Positions 49,631-58,597 of a stretch of DNA of 64,000 nucleotides are shown one piece after another. Every line of letters starts with the position of its first letter. Position 1 is the first letter of the stretch. Below the pieces are notes generated by a model. That model did not search any database and was not told where the DNA came from. It was given only the letters and a program-made list of their open reading frames with translations. Location: contig JADLGO010000049.1 in NCBI GenBank assembly GCA_020849275.1, forward strand, positions 45,386-109,385. The letters are read 5' to 3'. A program made the translations under genes and the position numbers. Origin of the DNA: Chthonomonadales bacterium. Its GTDB lineage: Bacteria; Armatimonadota; Chthonomonadetes; Chthonomonadales; CAJBBX01.

Positions 49631-51883
49631 TCAAGGGACGGCCGGAACGGGGAACTCAACCGTTACCCGCGCACCCCTCTCGTCCGGCCGGTTCGCGGCG
49701 TCCACCGTGCCGCGCAGGTCCGACGCGGCGAGCGAGCGCACCAGGTCAAGCCCCGTGGACCCGTCCGACCGCGGGTCGAAGCCCTTCGGAAAGCCGGATC
49801 CCGAGTCGGTCACCTCCAGGCGCGCCTTCTCTCCGGCCGGCCGGAAGGCCACCAGAATATCGCCCGCTCCATGCTGGATGGCGTTCGCCACCAGCTCGCT
49901 GACCAGCACGGCCAGCGCGGTGCCCTGGCGCACCGGAAGGCGCAGATCCTCGACCTCGAAGCGCACATCCCGGTCGGACGCCGTCGCCTGGATGAGCGGC
50001 TCGAGCTTCGCCATCGCCTCGCCCACCGAGAGGTATTCCATCTCCGCGTCGGTGCGCGCCTGGCGCGTCAGCAGGTCGTGGATCGCCGCAAGCGAGCGGA
50101 TGTGCCGCGCCACGCGGCGGAGCTCCGCCTTGGGCACCTGGTCGCCCTCGGCGATCACCAGCATGTCGACCAGCGCGCTGATGACCTGGAGGTTGTTCCT
50201 GACGCGATGATGCGTCTCGTTCATCTTACGCTGAAGGCTTGCGTTCAGCGCCTCCACGTGATCGCGGCTGCGGCGGAGCTCCTCCTCGGCCCCCCGCTGC
50301 GCCGTCACGTCGCGGTTGATCTCCAGGATCGCGGCGGGCTCGCCGCGCTCGTCGCGCTGAAGTGCCCATCGGCTGGCGACCAGGATGCGGCGACCGTCGC
50401 GACGAAGCTGGCTGATCTCGCCCTCCCACGAGCCACGCCCGGTAAGAGCGGCGCGAACCTCCTCGAACGAGAGCGGAAACCGCGTGTGCAGCAGCTCCCA
50501 GGCCACCTCTCCCATCGCCTCGTCGCGAGAGTATCCGTACATCTCCTCGGCGCCGCGATTCCAGAACGAGATGTGGTTATCCAGGTCGTGCACGATCACG
50601 GTGTCGTGCGCAAGCTCCAGAAGCTGTGCGTGGCGGCGCAGCTCACGGTCGGCGCGGCGTCGGTCGGTCACGTCGCGGTAGGACGCCACGGCGCCCACCG
50701 GGGCGCCCGCGGAGTCGCGCAGCGGCACGGCGTTCACCGAGAGCCCGATGCGGCGGCCGTCCGCGCGCAGGGTGTCGAGCTCGACGCCCTGCGCCAGCGC
50801 GCAGGTCCTCAGCACGACGGCGATAGGGTGCTGGTCGTCGGGAAGCGAGCTGCCGTCGGGCATGAGGATGCTCCACTGCGGCCCATCCACGTCGATGCCG
50901 CAGAGCGCGCCCTCCGTGCGGCCCCCGATACGCTGGGCGGCCGCGTTGGCATACGTGATGGCGCCCCTGGCGTCGAAGAGGGTGATGCCGTCGGCGACGG
51001 CCTCCAGGATGCCCCGCAGGCGCTCGCCGCTCTCAACGGCGGCCTCGCGCGCCCGCACGAGATCCGTCACGTCGCGCACCATCGCGAGCACCGATTCGAC
51101 GCTGCCATCGGGCCCGCGCTCCGCCGTCAGGCGGGCATGGTAGCCGCGCCTCCCCGCCGGCGTGGCGGCCATCGTCTCGAACCAGTTGTCGCGCCCGGTG
51201 TCGAGAACGCGGCGGATCGCGTCCTGCCAGCGCGCCAGCGTCTCCGGATCGTCCGGGATCCCGATCTCCGCGTTCGTGCGGCCAAGCCATTCGCGCGCGG
51301 GGACCCCGAACACCGCGCTGACGGCCGGGTTCACATAGAGATGGCGCAGATCGCGGCCGAACCGCGCGATCACGTCCGGCGCGTTCTCCACGAGAGCCTC
51401 GAAGGCGCGCTCGCGATCGCGAAGGCGCTCGTCCATTTCGCGGAGCTGCGTCACGTCGCTGCAGATGCCCAGCATGCGCGCGACGCGCCCTTGCTCGTCC
51501 AGCACAGGGCGCCCGGAGGCGCGTGTCCAATGGAGCGAGCCATCGGGCCGCACCGTGCGGAACTCGATCTGGTAGGGACTGGCGCTGGCGAGGGCTTGGT
51601 CGATGGCCGCCAGCACGGCCGGGCGGTCGTCGGGAACGATGGTCTGCACGTAGCCCTCGAACGTCCCGCCGACGCTGCCTGGCGGGAGCCCGTGGGCTTG
51701 CGCGAGACGGCTCGACCAGGTGACCCGGCCGCTGGCGATGTCCCAACTCCAGACGCCCACGCCGGCCGCCTCAAGGGCCAGGCTCAGCGCGTCGACGGTG
51801 AGGCCGCCGGCGGCGTCGGACATCGACGCCGCGCCGCGCCCGGTGGGCGCGGGCCCGTCGCTAGGGGCGCGATCGGTCGTCAT
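49631..51883 (-). CDS. multi-PAS sensor histidine kinase, HisKA_2/HWE-like type
   Basis: 750 residues from the ATG at 51883. Four PAS domains follow one another at roughly residues 40-150, 160-275, 290-415 and 430-545. They are recognisable from repeated endings such as GICSDVTQLREMDER, MVRDVTDLVRAREA, SYRDVTDRRRADREL and EINRDVTAQRGAEEE. The transmitter starts with the HisKA_2 signature ETHHRVRNNLQVISALVD (phospho-acceptor His). The GHKL ATPase has LVSELVANAIQHG (N box), DSGSGFPKGFD (G1) and GLDLVRSLAA. There is no membrane segment, so it is a cytoplasmic kinase. HisKA_2 kinases commonly pair with ANTAR or single-domain regulators; none is adjacent. It is convergent with the cysteine-hydrolase-like gene. 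Confidence 0.9.
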   Translation of the reverse strand: MTTDRAPSDGPAPTGRGAASMSDAAGGLTVDALSLALEAAGVGVWSWDIASGRVTWSSRLAQAHGLPPGSVGGTFEGYVQTIVPDDRPAVLAAIDQALASASPYQIEFRTVRPDGSLHWTRASGRPVLDEQGRVARMLGICSDVTQLREMDERLRDRERAFEALVENAPDVIARFGRDLRHLYVNPAVSAVFGVPAREWLGRTNAEIGIPDDPETLARWQDAIRRVLDTGRDNWFETMAATPAGRRGYHARLTAERGPDGSVESVLAMVRDVTDLVRAREAAVESGERLRGILEAVADGITLFDARGAITYANAAAQRIGGRTEGALCGIDVDGPQWSILMPDGSSLPDDQHPIAVVLRTCALAQGVELDTLRADGRRIGLSVNAVPLRDSAGAPVGAVASYRDVTDRRRADRELRRHAQLLELAHDTVIVHDLDNHISFWNRGAEEMYGYSRDEAMGEVAWELLHTRFPLSFEEVRAALTGRGSWEGEISQLRRDGRRILVASRWALQRDERGEPAAILEINRDVTAQRGAEEELRRSRDHVEALNASLQRKMNETHHRVRNNLQVISALVDMLVIAEGDQVPKAELRRVARHIRSLAAIHDLLTRQARTDAEMEYLSVGEAMAKLEPLIQATASDRDVRFEVEDLRLPVRQGTALAVLVSELVANAIQHGAGDILVAFRPAGEKARLEVTDSGSGFPKGFDPRSDGSTGLDLVRSLAASDLRGTVDAANRPDERGARVTVEFPVPAVP

Positions 51884-51971
51884 GCTATGGTGGTACCCCT
51901 GGTTTCGTGCGCTGCGATGGCGGCCAGTGCGCGGGCGCGGCGCCGCACACCGCTCCGCCCATGGACCGACC

Positions 51972-52317
51972 TCAGTCACCTATGTACGCAGAGCGGCCCC
52001 GTTTGGTGCCACCCCTGATCCTCGCAAATCGCCTGCGATGTGCGTCCGTCCCGGAGGACGGGGGCGGCGTCAGCAGCGCCTCCTTCGTCGCCGGCAGCCA
52101 GTCCACCCGCCAGCCCAACGCGCGCGCCGTCCGCCGCGGCGGCATCCACCAGCCGCCGCCCAGTGGGACGTCATTCGCCTGACCGGCCGGGCCTCTGGAG
52201 CGACGGCAGGGCACGTGGTCCACGAGAGAGATGGGGCAACGCTCCGGGCGCAGGGGCCGCCGCAGCGCTGGACGCAAGGAGGCTGAGCGCCAGCAGGCAC
52301 AAGGAGAGGGAGGGCAC
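51972..52317 (-). pseudogene. possible frameshifted small secreted protein with copper-amine-oxidase-N-like module
   Basis: On the minus strand a GTG at 52317 opens a very signal-peptide-like stretch (VPSLSLCLLALSLLASSAAA) that stops after about 48 codons. In a second frame just downstream the translation reads VPLGGGWWMPPRRTARALGW and then RVDWLPATKEALL. This resembles the copper amine oxidase N-terminal domain pattern (GR.WVPLR..A.ALGW.V.W......). Joining the two needs one frame change near 52200-52250. It could equally be coincidental in GC-rich sequence, so confidence is low. No ribosome binding site precedes the GTG, and the region overlaps the promoter of the plus-strand gene. Confidence 0.3.
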
Positions 52318-52318
52318 G

Positions 52319-52348
52319 TTGACCCGCGCGGCGCGCGCGGCGTATAAT
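52319..52348 (+). promoter_or_regulatory. promoter of the YdeP-like oxidoreductase gene
   Basis: TTGACC (52319-52324), an 18-base spacer and a perfect TATAAT (52343-52348). The predicted start is near 52355, about 30 bases before the ATG at 52385, and an AAGGG ribosome binding site follows at about 52372. Confidence 0.65.
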
Positions 52349-52384
52349 GCGACACCATAGCCCCACTAAGAAAGGGCGCCCGCG

Positions 52385-54625
52385 ATGGCACTCGAACGCC
52401 CCCGCGCCTGGGACCCCACCCGCTGGGCCGGCCTCAGCCCCAACGGTATCGGCCAGACCAAGCCCAATCACTACTGGGAGATGGCCCGCGCGGCATGGGA
52501 GAACCGCGACCGGCTCGGCTACGCCTGGCGCATCCTCTCGCAGGGGGTCTGCGATGGCTGCGCCCTCGGCGCGACCGGCCTGCGCGACTGGACGATGAAG
52601 GGGCCGCACCTCTGCGCGGTGCGCCTGAACCTGCTGCGACTCAACACGATGCCGGCGCTCGACCCGGCCCGCCTGGCTCGCGTGGACGACCTCGCGCCGC
52701 TCGACGGCAAGGCGCTGCGCGGCCTGGGCCGCCTGCCATGCCCCCTGCTGCGCCGGCGCGGCGAGCCGGGATTCCGGCCCGTGGGCTGGGACGAGGCGCT
52801 CGAGCTGTGCGCGCGCTCCCTCCGCGAGGCGCGGCCGCCGGGCGGAGGCCCGCCGCGGGCAGCCTTCTACCTCACCTCGCGCGGTATCGTCAACGAGACC
52901 TACTACGTCGCGCAGAAGGTGGCCCGCTTCCTGGGCACCAACAACGTCGACAACGCCGCCCGCATCTGCCACGCCCCCAGCACCCTCGCCCTCAAGAGGG
53001 CCGTCGGCGCCGCCGCCTCCACCTGCTCCTACACCGACTGGATCGGCGCCGACCTGCTCGTTCTGGTGGGCAGCGACGTGCCCAACAACCAGCCGGTCAC
53101 CACGAAGTACATGTACTACGCCCGGCAGCGCGGCACGAAGATCCTGGTGGTGAACGCCTACCGCGAGCCCGGCCTGGAGCGCTACTGGATCCCCTCCGCG
53201 CTCGAGAGCGCGATGTTCGGCACGCGCCTGGCCGACGACTTCTTTCTGGTGCACACGGGCGGCGACGTCGCCTTCTTCAACGGCGTCGTGAAGAGCCTCA
53301 TCGAGACCCGCTGCGTGGACGAGGTGTTCGTGCGAGAGCGGTGTGACGGCTTCGCGGAGCTCAAGACGGCGTTGGCCGGGCAGTCGTGGGAGTCGCTCGA
53401 GCGCGCCTCCGGGGCCTCGCGCGCCGACATGGAGCGGTTCGCGGCGTACGCCGCCGCGGCACGCACGGGCGTGTTCGTGTGGAGTATGGGGGTTACGCAG
53501 CACCGTCACGGCGTCGAGAACGTGCGGGCCATCATCAACGTGGCGCTGGCGCGCGGGATGGTGGGGCGCGAGAAGTGCGGACTCATGCCGATCCGTGGGC
53601 ACAGCGGCGTACAGGGTGGAGCCGAGATGGGCGCCTACGCCACCGTCTTCCCGGGCGGCGCCGCCATCGACCCACCGAACGCCGCGCGCCTCGAGGCGCT
53701 GTGGGGCTTCGCGCCGCCGGCGGAGCCGGGCCTGAACGCCGTGCAGATGGTGGAGGCCGCGCACCGCGGCGAGATGGACGTGCTCTGGAGCATTGGCGGC
53801 AACTTCCTGGACACGCTGCCGCAGCCCGACTTCGCGCGCGAGGCGCTGGCCCGCGTGCCCCTGCGCGTGCACCAGGACATCGTGGTCACCACGCAAATGC
53901 TCTCGGAGCCCGGCGAGGCCGTGCTGCTGCTGCCCGCCGCCACGCGCTATGAGATCCCCGGCGGCACCACGGAGACCACCACCGAGCGCCGCGTCCTCTT
54001 CAGCCCGGAGGTGCCAGGGCCGCGCGTGTCCGGCGCCCGGCCGGAATGGCAGGTGCTCGCCGAGGTGGCCGCGCGCGCTGACCCGGGCCGCGCCGAGCGG
54101 ATCCGCTTCGACGACACGCAGGCCATTCGAGAGGAGATCGCGCGGGCCGTGCCCTTCTACGCCGGCATCGAGGCGCTGCGCCGCGGCGGCGACCAGTTTC
54201 AGTGGGGCGGCGCGCGCCTCTGCGAGGAACGGTTCGGCACCCCCAATGGGCGCGCACAGTTCGCGGCCATGGACCCGCCGAACGCGGAGCCGCCAGAAGG
54301 CCGGTTCCGGGTGAGCACGCGGCGCGGCAAGCAGTTCAACTCGATGGTACAGGCGGCGAAGGACCCGCTGACCGGCGCCGAGCGTGACTCGGTCCTGATG
54401 TCGGCCGAGGATGCGGAGCGCATGGGGTTGCGGGCGGGCGACCGTATATGCCTCCACAACGGACATGGGCGGATGACCGGCAGAGTTTTCGTCGCGCCAG
54501 TGCGCCCCCGGAACCTGCAGGTGCACTGGCCGGAGGGCAACGCCCTCGTGCCGCGCGGCGCCTGCGACGAGTCGGGCGTGCCAGACTACAACGCCGTCGT
54601 CGAGGTGACGCGCGCCGAGGAATAG
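52385..54625 (+). CDS. YdeP/FdhF-like molybdopterin oxidoreductase
   Basis: 746 residues. It has the molybdopterin-dependent oxidoreductase fold of the YdeP/FdhF family: [37 protein letters not shown] segment and [15 protein letters not shown]. The C-terminal dinucleotide-binding domain has [20 protein letters not shown] and [17 protein letters not shown]. The N-terminus has [20 protein letters not shown] with Cys, but the full CxxCxxxC...C iron-sulfur motif of formate dehydrogenase-H is not present. That is typical of YdeP, so electrons may go to a partner protein. YdeP is linked to acid resistance in E. coli; the substrate is not known. A strong promoter (52319-52348) precedes it. No fdhD or molybdenum-cofactor gene is adjacent. 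Confidence 0.9.
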   Translation: MALERPRAWDPTRWAGLSPNGIGQTKPNHYWEMARAAWENRDRLGYAWRILSQGVCDGCALGATGLRDWTMKGPHLCAVRLNLLRLNTMPALDPARLARVDDLAPLDGKALRGLGRLPCPLLRRRGEPGFRPVGWDEALELCARSLREARPPGGGPPRAAFYLTSRGIVNETYYVAQKVARFLGTNNVDNAARICHAPSTLALKRAVGAAASTCSYTDWIGADLLVLVGSDVPNNQPVTTKYMYYARQRGTKILVVNAYREPGLERYWIPSALESAMFGTRLADDFFLVHTGGDVAFFNGVVKSLIETRCVDEVFVRERCDGFAELKTALAGQSWESLERASGASRADMERFAAYAAAARTGVFVWSMGVTQHRHGVENVRAIINVALARGMVGREKCGLMPIRGHSGVQGGAEMGAYATVFPGGAAIDPPNAARLEALWGFAPPAEPGLNAVQMVEAAHRGEMDVLWSIGGNFLDTLPQPDFAREALARVPLRVHQDIVVTTQMLSEPGEAVLLLPAATRYEIPGGTTETTTERRVLFSPEVPGPRVSGARPEWQVLAEVAARADPGRAERIRFDDTQAIREEIARAVPFYAGIEALRRGGDQFQWGGARLCEERFGTPNGRAQFAAMDPPNAEPPEGRFRVSTRRGKQFNSMVQAAKDPLTGAERDSVLMSAEDAERMGLRAGDRICLHNGHGRMTGRVFVAPVRPRNLQVHWPEGNALVPRGACDESGVPDYNAVVEVTRAEE

Positions 54626-54781
54626 ACCGGGCCGCGCCATGACGACCCGGAGAACACCGGGGGACCAGGCCGATCTCTGTGCGCGCCCGCCGGGCTCCGA
54701 GCTCCAGAAACCGTTGCAGGAATCAGCCCGGCGGCCGCGGAATGAGTTCGCGCAGCCCGCGGTGGTGGCGCGGAGGAGATC

Positions 54782-55585
54782 ATGGCACCCGGCGAGACGA
54801 GCAACACGCAGCGGCAGGCATCGCCCCCTCAGCGAGCGACGCGCGCGCTGCGGCGCGCCGAGCAGCTCGTTCGGCGCGGACAACTCGGCGAGGCCATCCA
54901 GAGCCTGCATCAGGCCCTGGCGTTCGGCGCCGACCGCTACGACTGCTACCTGCGCCTGGCCAGGCTCTACAAGACCTGCCGGCAGTGGCCGGAGGCCGTC
55001 TCCGCGGCAAGAAAGGCCGTGGAGGTTCACCCGGACCGCCTCACGGCCCGCGAGGCCGTCGTCGCCCTTTGCCTGGAGACCCGCGACTTCGCTCGGGCGA
55101 TCGATGAGAGCAAAGCCCTCCTGAGCCGCTTCCCGCGCCACCTGCCCGCCCGCGACGCGCTCGGGGCCGCCTACATCGGCATCGGCGACGTTGTGGCGGC
55201 CACGCGGGTCGCGTCGGAGCTCATCCGTCTGGACCCCTCCGACCCAACGCACCGCTTTAAGAAGGCCCTCCTCTGTCAGCATCAGGGCGAGAACGGCATG
55301 GCCGTCGATGAGTTCCAGCGCGTCGTCGCCATGGCCCCCGACACCGACCTGGCGCGCAGCGCCCGCGAGCAACTCGAGGTGCTGGACCTGCACCAGCTCC
55401 ATAGCATCCTCCTGCTCGCCTCCGACGACCCGGTGTTCCGCGTCAGGCTCCAGCGCGACCCCGAGGAGGCCCTCGATGAGCGCGGCTTCCGGCTCAGCGA
55501 GTGGGGTCGCGACCGCCTCGATGACCTGGTCGACGAGGACCTCGCGGGCACGGAGGGCTGCTCGACACCCAGGCTCTATCACTGA
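54782..55585 (+). CDS. TPR protein with Nif11-leader-like C-terminal tail
   Basis: 267 residues from the ATG at 54782, with a GGAGGAGAT ribosome binding site. Residues about 18-200 form four to five TPR helix pairs: ALRRAEQLVRRGQLGEAIQS, AREAVVALCLETRDFARAID and KKALLCQHQGENGMAVDEFQ. The C-terminal 70 residues change character: LLLASDDPVFRVRLQRDPEE followed by ALDERGFRLSEWGRDRL. This is the length and pattern of Nif11-like leader domains (a DP turn, then a Gly-hydrophobic-Ser helix). Such tails usually belong to peptide precursors, so a TPR fusion is unusual. No maturase is adjacent. The 156 bases before the gene hold nothing else. It is followed by folP after 66 bases. Confidence 0.7.
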   Translation: MAPGETSNTQRQASPPQRATRALRRAEQLVRRGQLGEAIQSLHQALAFGADRYDCYLRLARLYKTCRQWPEAVSAARKAVEVHPDRLTAREAVVALCLETRDFARAIDESKALLSRFPRHLPARDALGAAYIGIGDVVAATRVASELIRLDPSDPTHRFKKALLCQHQGENGMAVDEFQRVVAMAPDTDLARSAREQLEVLDLHQLHSILLLASDDPVFRVRLQRDPEEALDERGFRLSEWGRDRLDDLVDEDLAGTEGCSTPRLYH

Positions 55586-55651
55586 CGGCCGGGCGACACG
55601 GGTCGCGTCTCCCACCCCGGCGGCGGCCGGCCGGAGTCCGATCCCCGGTGC

Positions 55652-56548
55652 ATGGTGATGAACTCTTCCGACGCTTCCCCCAGGCCGACCGACCGCCTGC
55701 GAGAGCTCCTCGGCGCCGCGCGCCGTGGCGAGCGCACGCTCGTGATGGGCATCCTCAACGTTACACCCGACTCGTTCTCTGATGGCGGGCGCTACCGCGA
55801 CCCTGGCGCCGCCATCGCCCGGGGCGAGCAGATGGCCGCCGAGGGCGCCGACATCGTGGATGTGGGCGGCGAATCCAGCCGGCCGGGCGCGGAGGCGGTC
55901 GACGTAGAGGAGGAGTTGCGCCGCGTGCTGCCCGTCGTTGAGAAGCTCGTCGCGCGCACGCCGGCGCCCATCTCGGTCGACACGTGGAAGGCCGAGGTCG
56001 CGCGCCGCGCCGCGGATGCCGGCGCCGTGATGCTCAACGACATCAGCGCCCTCACGTTCGACCCGATGATGGCGCCGACCGCCGCCGAGCGGCGCATGCC
56101 GGTCGTGCTCATGCACATCCGGGGCGTACCCAGCACCATGCAGTGGGACGCGCACTACGATGACGTGGTGGCGGAGGTGCGCGACTGGCTGGCCGAGCGG
56201 GCGGCCGACGCGATGGCGGCAGGAATCGCGCGCGAGGACATCGTGCTCGATCCTGGCTTCGGCTTCGGCAAGACGGCGGGGCACAACCTGGAACTGCTGC
56301 GCCGACTGCGCGAGATCGCCGCGCTCGGCTACCCCGTGCTCTCGGGCATGTCGCGCAAGAGCACCATCGGCCGCGTCCTCGGCGGCCTGCCGCCGGACCA
56401 GCGCGTCGAGGGCACGGCGGCGGCCGTCGCGCTCAGCATCGCCAACGGCGCCGCCATCGTGCGCGTGCACGACGTGCGCGAGATGGTGCGCGTGGCGCGC
56501 ATGGCGGACGCGGTGGTTCGCGCCAACTGGAGCGAGGGGCCGGCCTGA
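55652..56548 (+). CDS. folP: dihydropteroate synthase
   Basis: 298 residues. The DHPS signatures are all present: VMGILNVTPDSFSDGGRY, GADIVDVGGESSRPGAE, ISVDTWKAEVARRA, MLNDISALT, VLMHIRGVPSTMQ and the pterin/pABA end loop LSGMSRKSTIG with VRVHDV. The enzyme condenses 6-hydroxymethyl-dihydropterin pyrophosphate with p-aminobenzoate to give dihydropteroate in folate synthesis. It is a TIM barrel. There are two possible starts, 55652 and 55658 (ATGGTGATG); neither has a strong ribosome binding site. The window also contains purU and thyA, which act on folates, but these are not in one operon. Confidence 0.95.
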   Translation: MVMNSSDASPRPTDRLRELLGAARRGERTLVMGILNVTPDSFSDGGRYRDPGAAIARGEQMAAEGADIVDVGGESSRPGAEAVDVEEELRRVLPVVEKLVARTPAPISVDTWKAEVARRAADAGAVMLNDISALTFDPMMAPTAAERRMPVVLMHIRGVPSTMQWDAHYDDVVAEVRDWLAERAADAMAAGIAREDIVLDPGFGFGKTAGHNLELLRRLREIAALGYPVLSGMSRKSTIGRVLGGLPPDQRVEGTAAAVALSIANGAAIVRVHDVREMVRVARMADAVVRANWSEGPA

Positions 56549-56581
56549 GCCGGCAGCCATCATCCTGGCAGTCCCGCCGTC

Positions 56582-58327
56582 TCACAGGAACTGATGCCAC
56601 GCGCAGCCGAGATCCACCGTCTCGCCCGGCCTCAGCGTCACCTCCCACGTGAACCGCCCCAGCCCGTTCAGTCGCCACCACCAGGACGGCCAGTTGAACC
56701 AGTACCACCAACTCGGGTAGCGCGGGCTATAGGAAGGGCCTTCCTGCAAGCTCGCCGTCTCCGCCCTGCCGCCGTGGTCTGCCTGGTCCACCTGGCCGAG
56801 GACGTGCCGCGTCACCGAGATCGTCATCTCGCGGCCCGCGTGGTTCGTCAGGCCGATGGTGCCCCGCATGTCGACGCGGGCATAGTGGTACCCGTCGATC
56901 AGGCCGGCCTCGGGCGCGCGCTTCACCTCGCGATCCTCGCGCTTCACGCGCACGTCCACGGCGGCCGTCACCTCCAGGTCCGTCGTCGCGCCCGGCGAGG
57001 TGTAGGTCATCAGACCCTGCGAGAGAACGGTCTCGCCGCTGAGCACCAGGGCGGGCGCCGTGGTCAGCGGGTAGCGGCTCGTGTTCTCCAGGCGCAGCGA
57101 GTGCTCCACGCGGGGTGCGGCGAGCAGGCGCGCCAGGTCGGCCTCGCGATCCGGGGTCAGGTTCGGTGGATGGACGCCCTCGGGGGGCGCGATCGGCACA
57201 TCCAGCGTGTAGATGTCGCGGTAGGGCAGCGTGAGCTCGGCCACGGGCAGGACCATCCGCTCGCCGCGCTTGAGGCTCACCCGCCGAACGGTGAAGACGA
57301 ACAGGTCCTCGGTGGCCGCGCCCGGCATCAGCTCCGGCGGCGCGATGCCCACGTCGGGCGGCGCGACGGCCTCGGCGCCCCGGCGACCCCCGCGAACCTC
57401 GCCCATGCGCGCCGTCTGCCCCATGATGGCGTTGTTCATGGCGAAGCCGGTGGCGCTCCCCGGCTGGAAGTAAGGAGAGAGCCGGGCGAAGGCGTCCTGC
57501 ACCCCGATCGGGTCGGGCGTGTCGCGGAAGAAGAACGAGGGCACACCGATCACCAGGTTGACCGTCGCGTCCTTCAGATCCACCATCTCGTTGAGCAGGT
57601 CGGCCTGGAGCGAGAGCGTGGCGCTGCCCTTGCCGTCCATGCGCACCCGGTAGGCCGGTATCCAGCGAAGCCCGCGCTGAAGGTAGAGCATGCCCACACG
57701 GGCCGTCTTGCCGGGCGCACGGTTGAGCCGCAGCGTCAGCAGGCTGCGCAACTCCTCGTGGCTGGTCTTCGGCACGAACGGCGCGCGGAACTCGACCTGC
57801 TGGATCAGGTCGATCGGCAGCGCCTGGGTTCCCTTCGCCGTCGCCAGGAGCAGCACCGTGCCCTGCTGCGGGAGCTGCGGCGGGGCGCCCGGCGGCAGCG
57901 TCGCCTCCAGCTCCTCGGCCGAGCGGCGCGGAAGGCCGGCGATGCGACCCTCGTGGGTCCGGCCGCCCTTCTCCCGCACCAGCACGCGCGCTCCGGGGTT
58001 CCCCTCGAGCAGCTCGCGCACGCTCAGCGCCGTGCGGACCACGCGCACCCGCCGCGTGCCGGCGGTCACGGAGACGACACGAGTGCCGGGCGAGCGGGAG
58101 TAGGACCAGAACGTGCCGAGCACGGGCATCGGAAGGTAGTCCATGCGCACCTCGCCGCGCGGCGTGATGGGCAGCGCGCCCTCGTGCACCACGAGCGCGT
58201 GCCCGTCCTTGAAGACGGTGACCTCGCGCACGGGCATGCGCGCCAACGCGCTGAGCGGCTCGGCCGGCTCCGCGACGGCGGGGGCGGCGGCCAGGCAGGC
58301 GGCGGCGAGCAGCGGCCAGGTTCTCAT
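56582..58327 (-). CDS. secreted DUF4139-domain protein
   Basis: 581 residues from the ATG at 58327, seven bases after GAGAGGAG. A signal peptide (LLAAACLAAAPAVAEPAE) precedes a beta-rich protein. The N-terminal part reads VREVTVFKDGHALVVHEGAL, a DUF4140-like start, and then VLLLATAKGTQALPIDLIQQ and LYLQRGLRWIPAYRVRMDG, the typical DUF4139 core. The C-terminus is Trp-rich (PSWWYWFNWPSWWWRLNG) with a terminal WEVTLRPGETVDL strand. The function of DUF4139 is unknown; related proteins are exported and often large. No clear partner is adjacent: the next minus-strand gene, a sulfatase-fold enzyme, starts 270 bases away. The terminal aromatic cluster is unusual and could bind membrane or carbohydrate. 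Confidence 0.75.
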   Translation of the reverse strand: MRTWPLLAAACLAAAPAVAEPAEPLSALARMPVREVTVFKDGHALVVHEGALPITPRGEVRMDYLPMPVLGTFWSYSRSPGTRVVSVTAGTRRVRVVRTALSVRELLEGNPGARVLVREKGGRTHEGRIAGLPRRSAEELEATLPPGAPPQLPQQGTVLLLATAKGTQALPIDLIQQVEFRAPFVPKTSHEELRSLLTLRLNRAPGKTARVGMLYLQRGLRWIPAYRVRMDGKGSATLSLQADLLNEMVDLKDATVNLVIGVPSFFFRDTPDPIGVQDAFARLSPYFQPGSATGFAMNNAIMGQTARMGEVRGGRRGAEAVAPPDVGIAPPELMPGAATEDLFVFTVRRVSLKRGERMVLPVAELTLPYRDIYTLDVPIAPPEGVHPPNLTPDREADLARLLAAPRVEHSLRLENTSRYPLTTAPALVLSGETVLSQGLMTYTSPGATTDLEVTAAVDVRVKREDREVKRAPEAGLIDGYHYARVDMRGTIGLTNHAGREMTISVTRHVLGQVDQADHGGRAETASLQEGPSYSPRYPSWWYWFNWPSWWWRLNGLGRFTWEVTLRPGETVDLGCAWHQFL

Positions 58328-58597
58328 CGCAGACTCCTCTCGCGAGACGGACACTGCCATAGGACGTTGGCCGGCGCCCGGAGTTACCCTCCCCCTCGGT
58401 CGTCGACATCGGCTCGAGCCAGGACCCAACGAGCGCAGACCGCTCTGAGGGCGGCACCGGCGCGCCGCGCGAGCGTGCGAGGGGGCCGGCGGACGAGGCC
58501 CGCGCTCGGGCCGCTCCCTCAGGGTGGGTTACGCGAGGGGCCGGAAGGACTCACCGGAGCGAGCGCGCCAGACAAAGGAGAGGAGTCGAGGAGGCTC

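Larger units (their letters stand above)
51884..52384. other. 501-base region between divergent genes
   Basis: The stretch between the histidine kinase (minus) and the molybdopterin oxidoreductase (plus) holds a good plus-strand promoter (52319-52348) and a possible decayed minus-strand gene (51972-52317). No RNA gene was recognised. No strong promoter for the kinase was seen. Confidence 0.5.

Noticed and set aside
52070..56563. Very long minus-strand open frame (about 1500 codons)
   Set aside because: It is the complement of the YdeP-like, TPR and folP genes. In GC-rich DNA long reverse frames are common; its translation is Arg/His/Val-rich without domains or a ribosome binding site.
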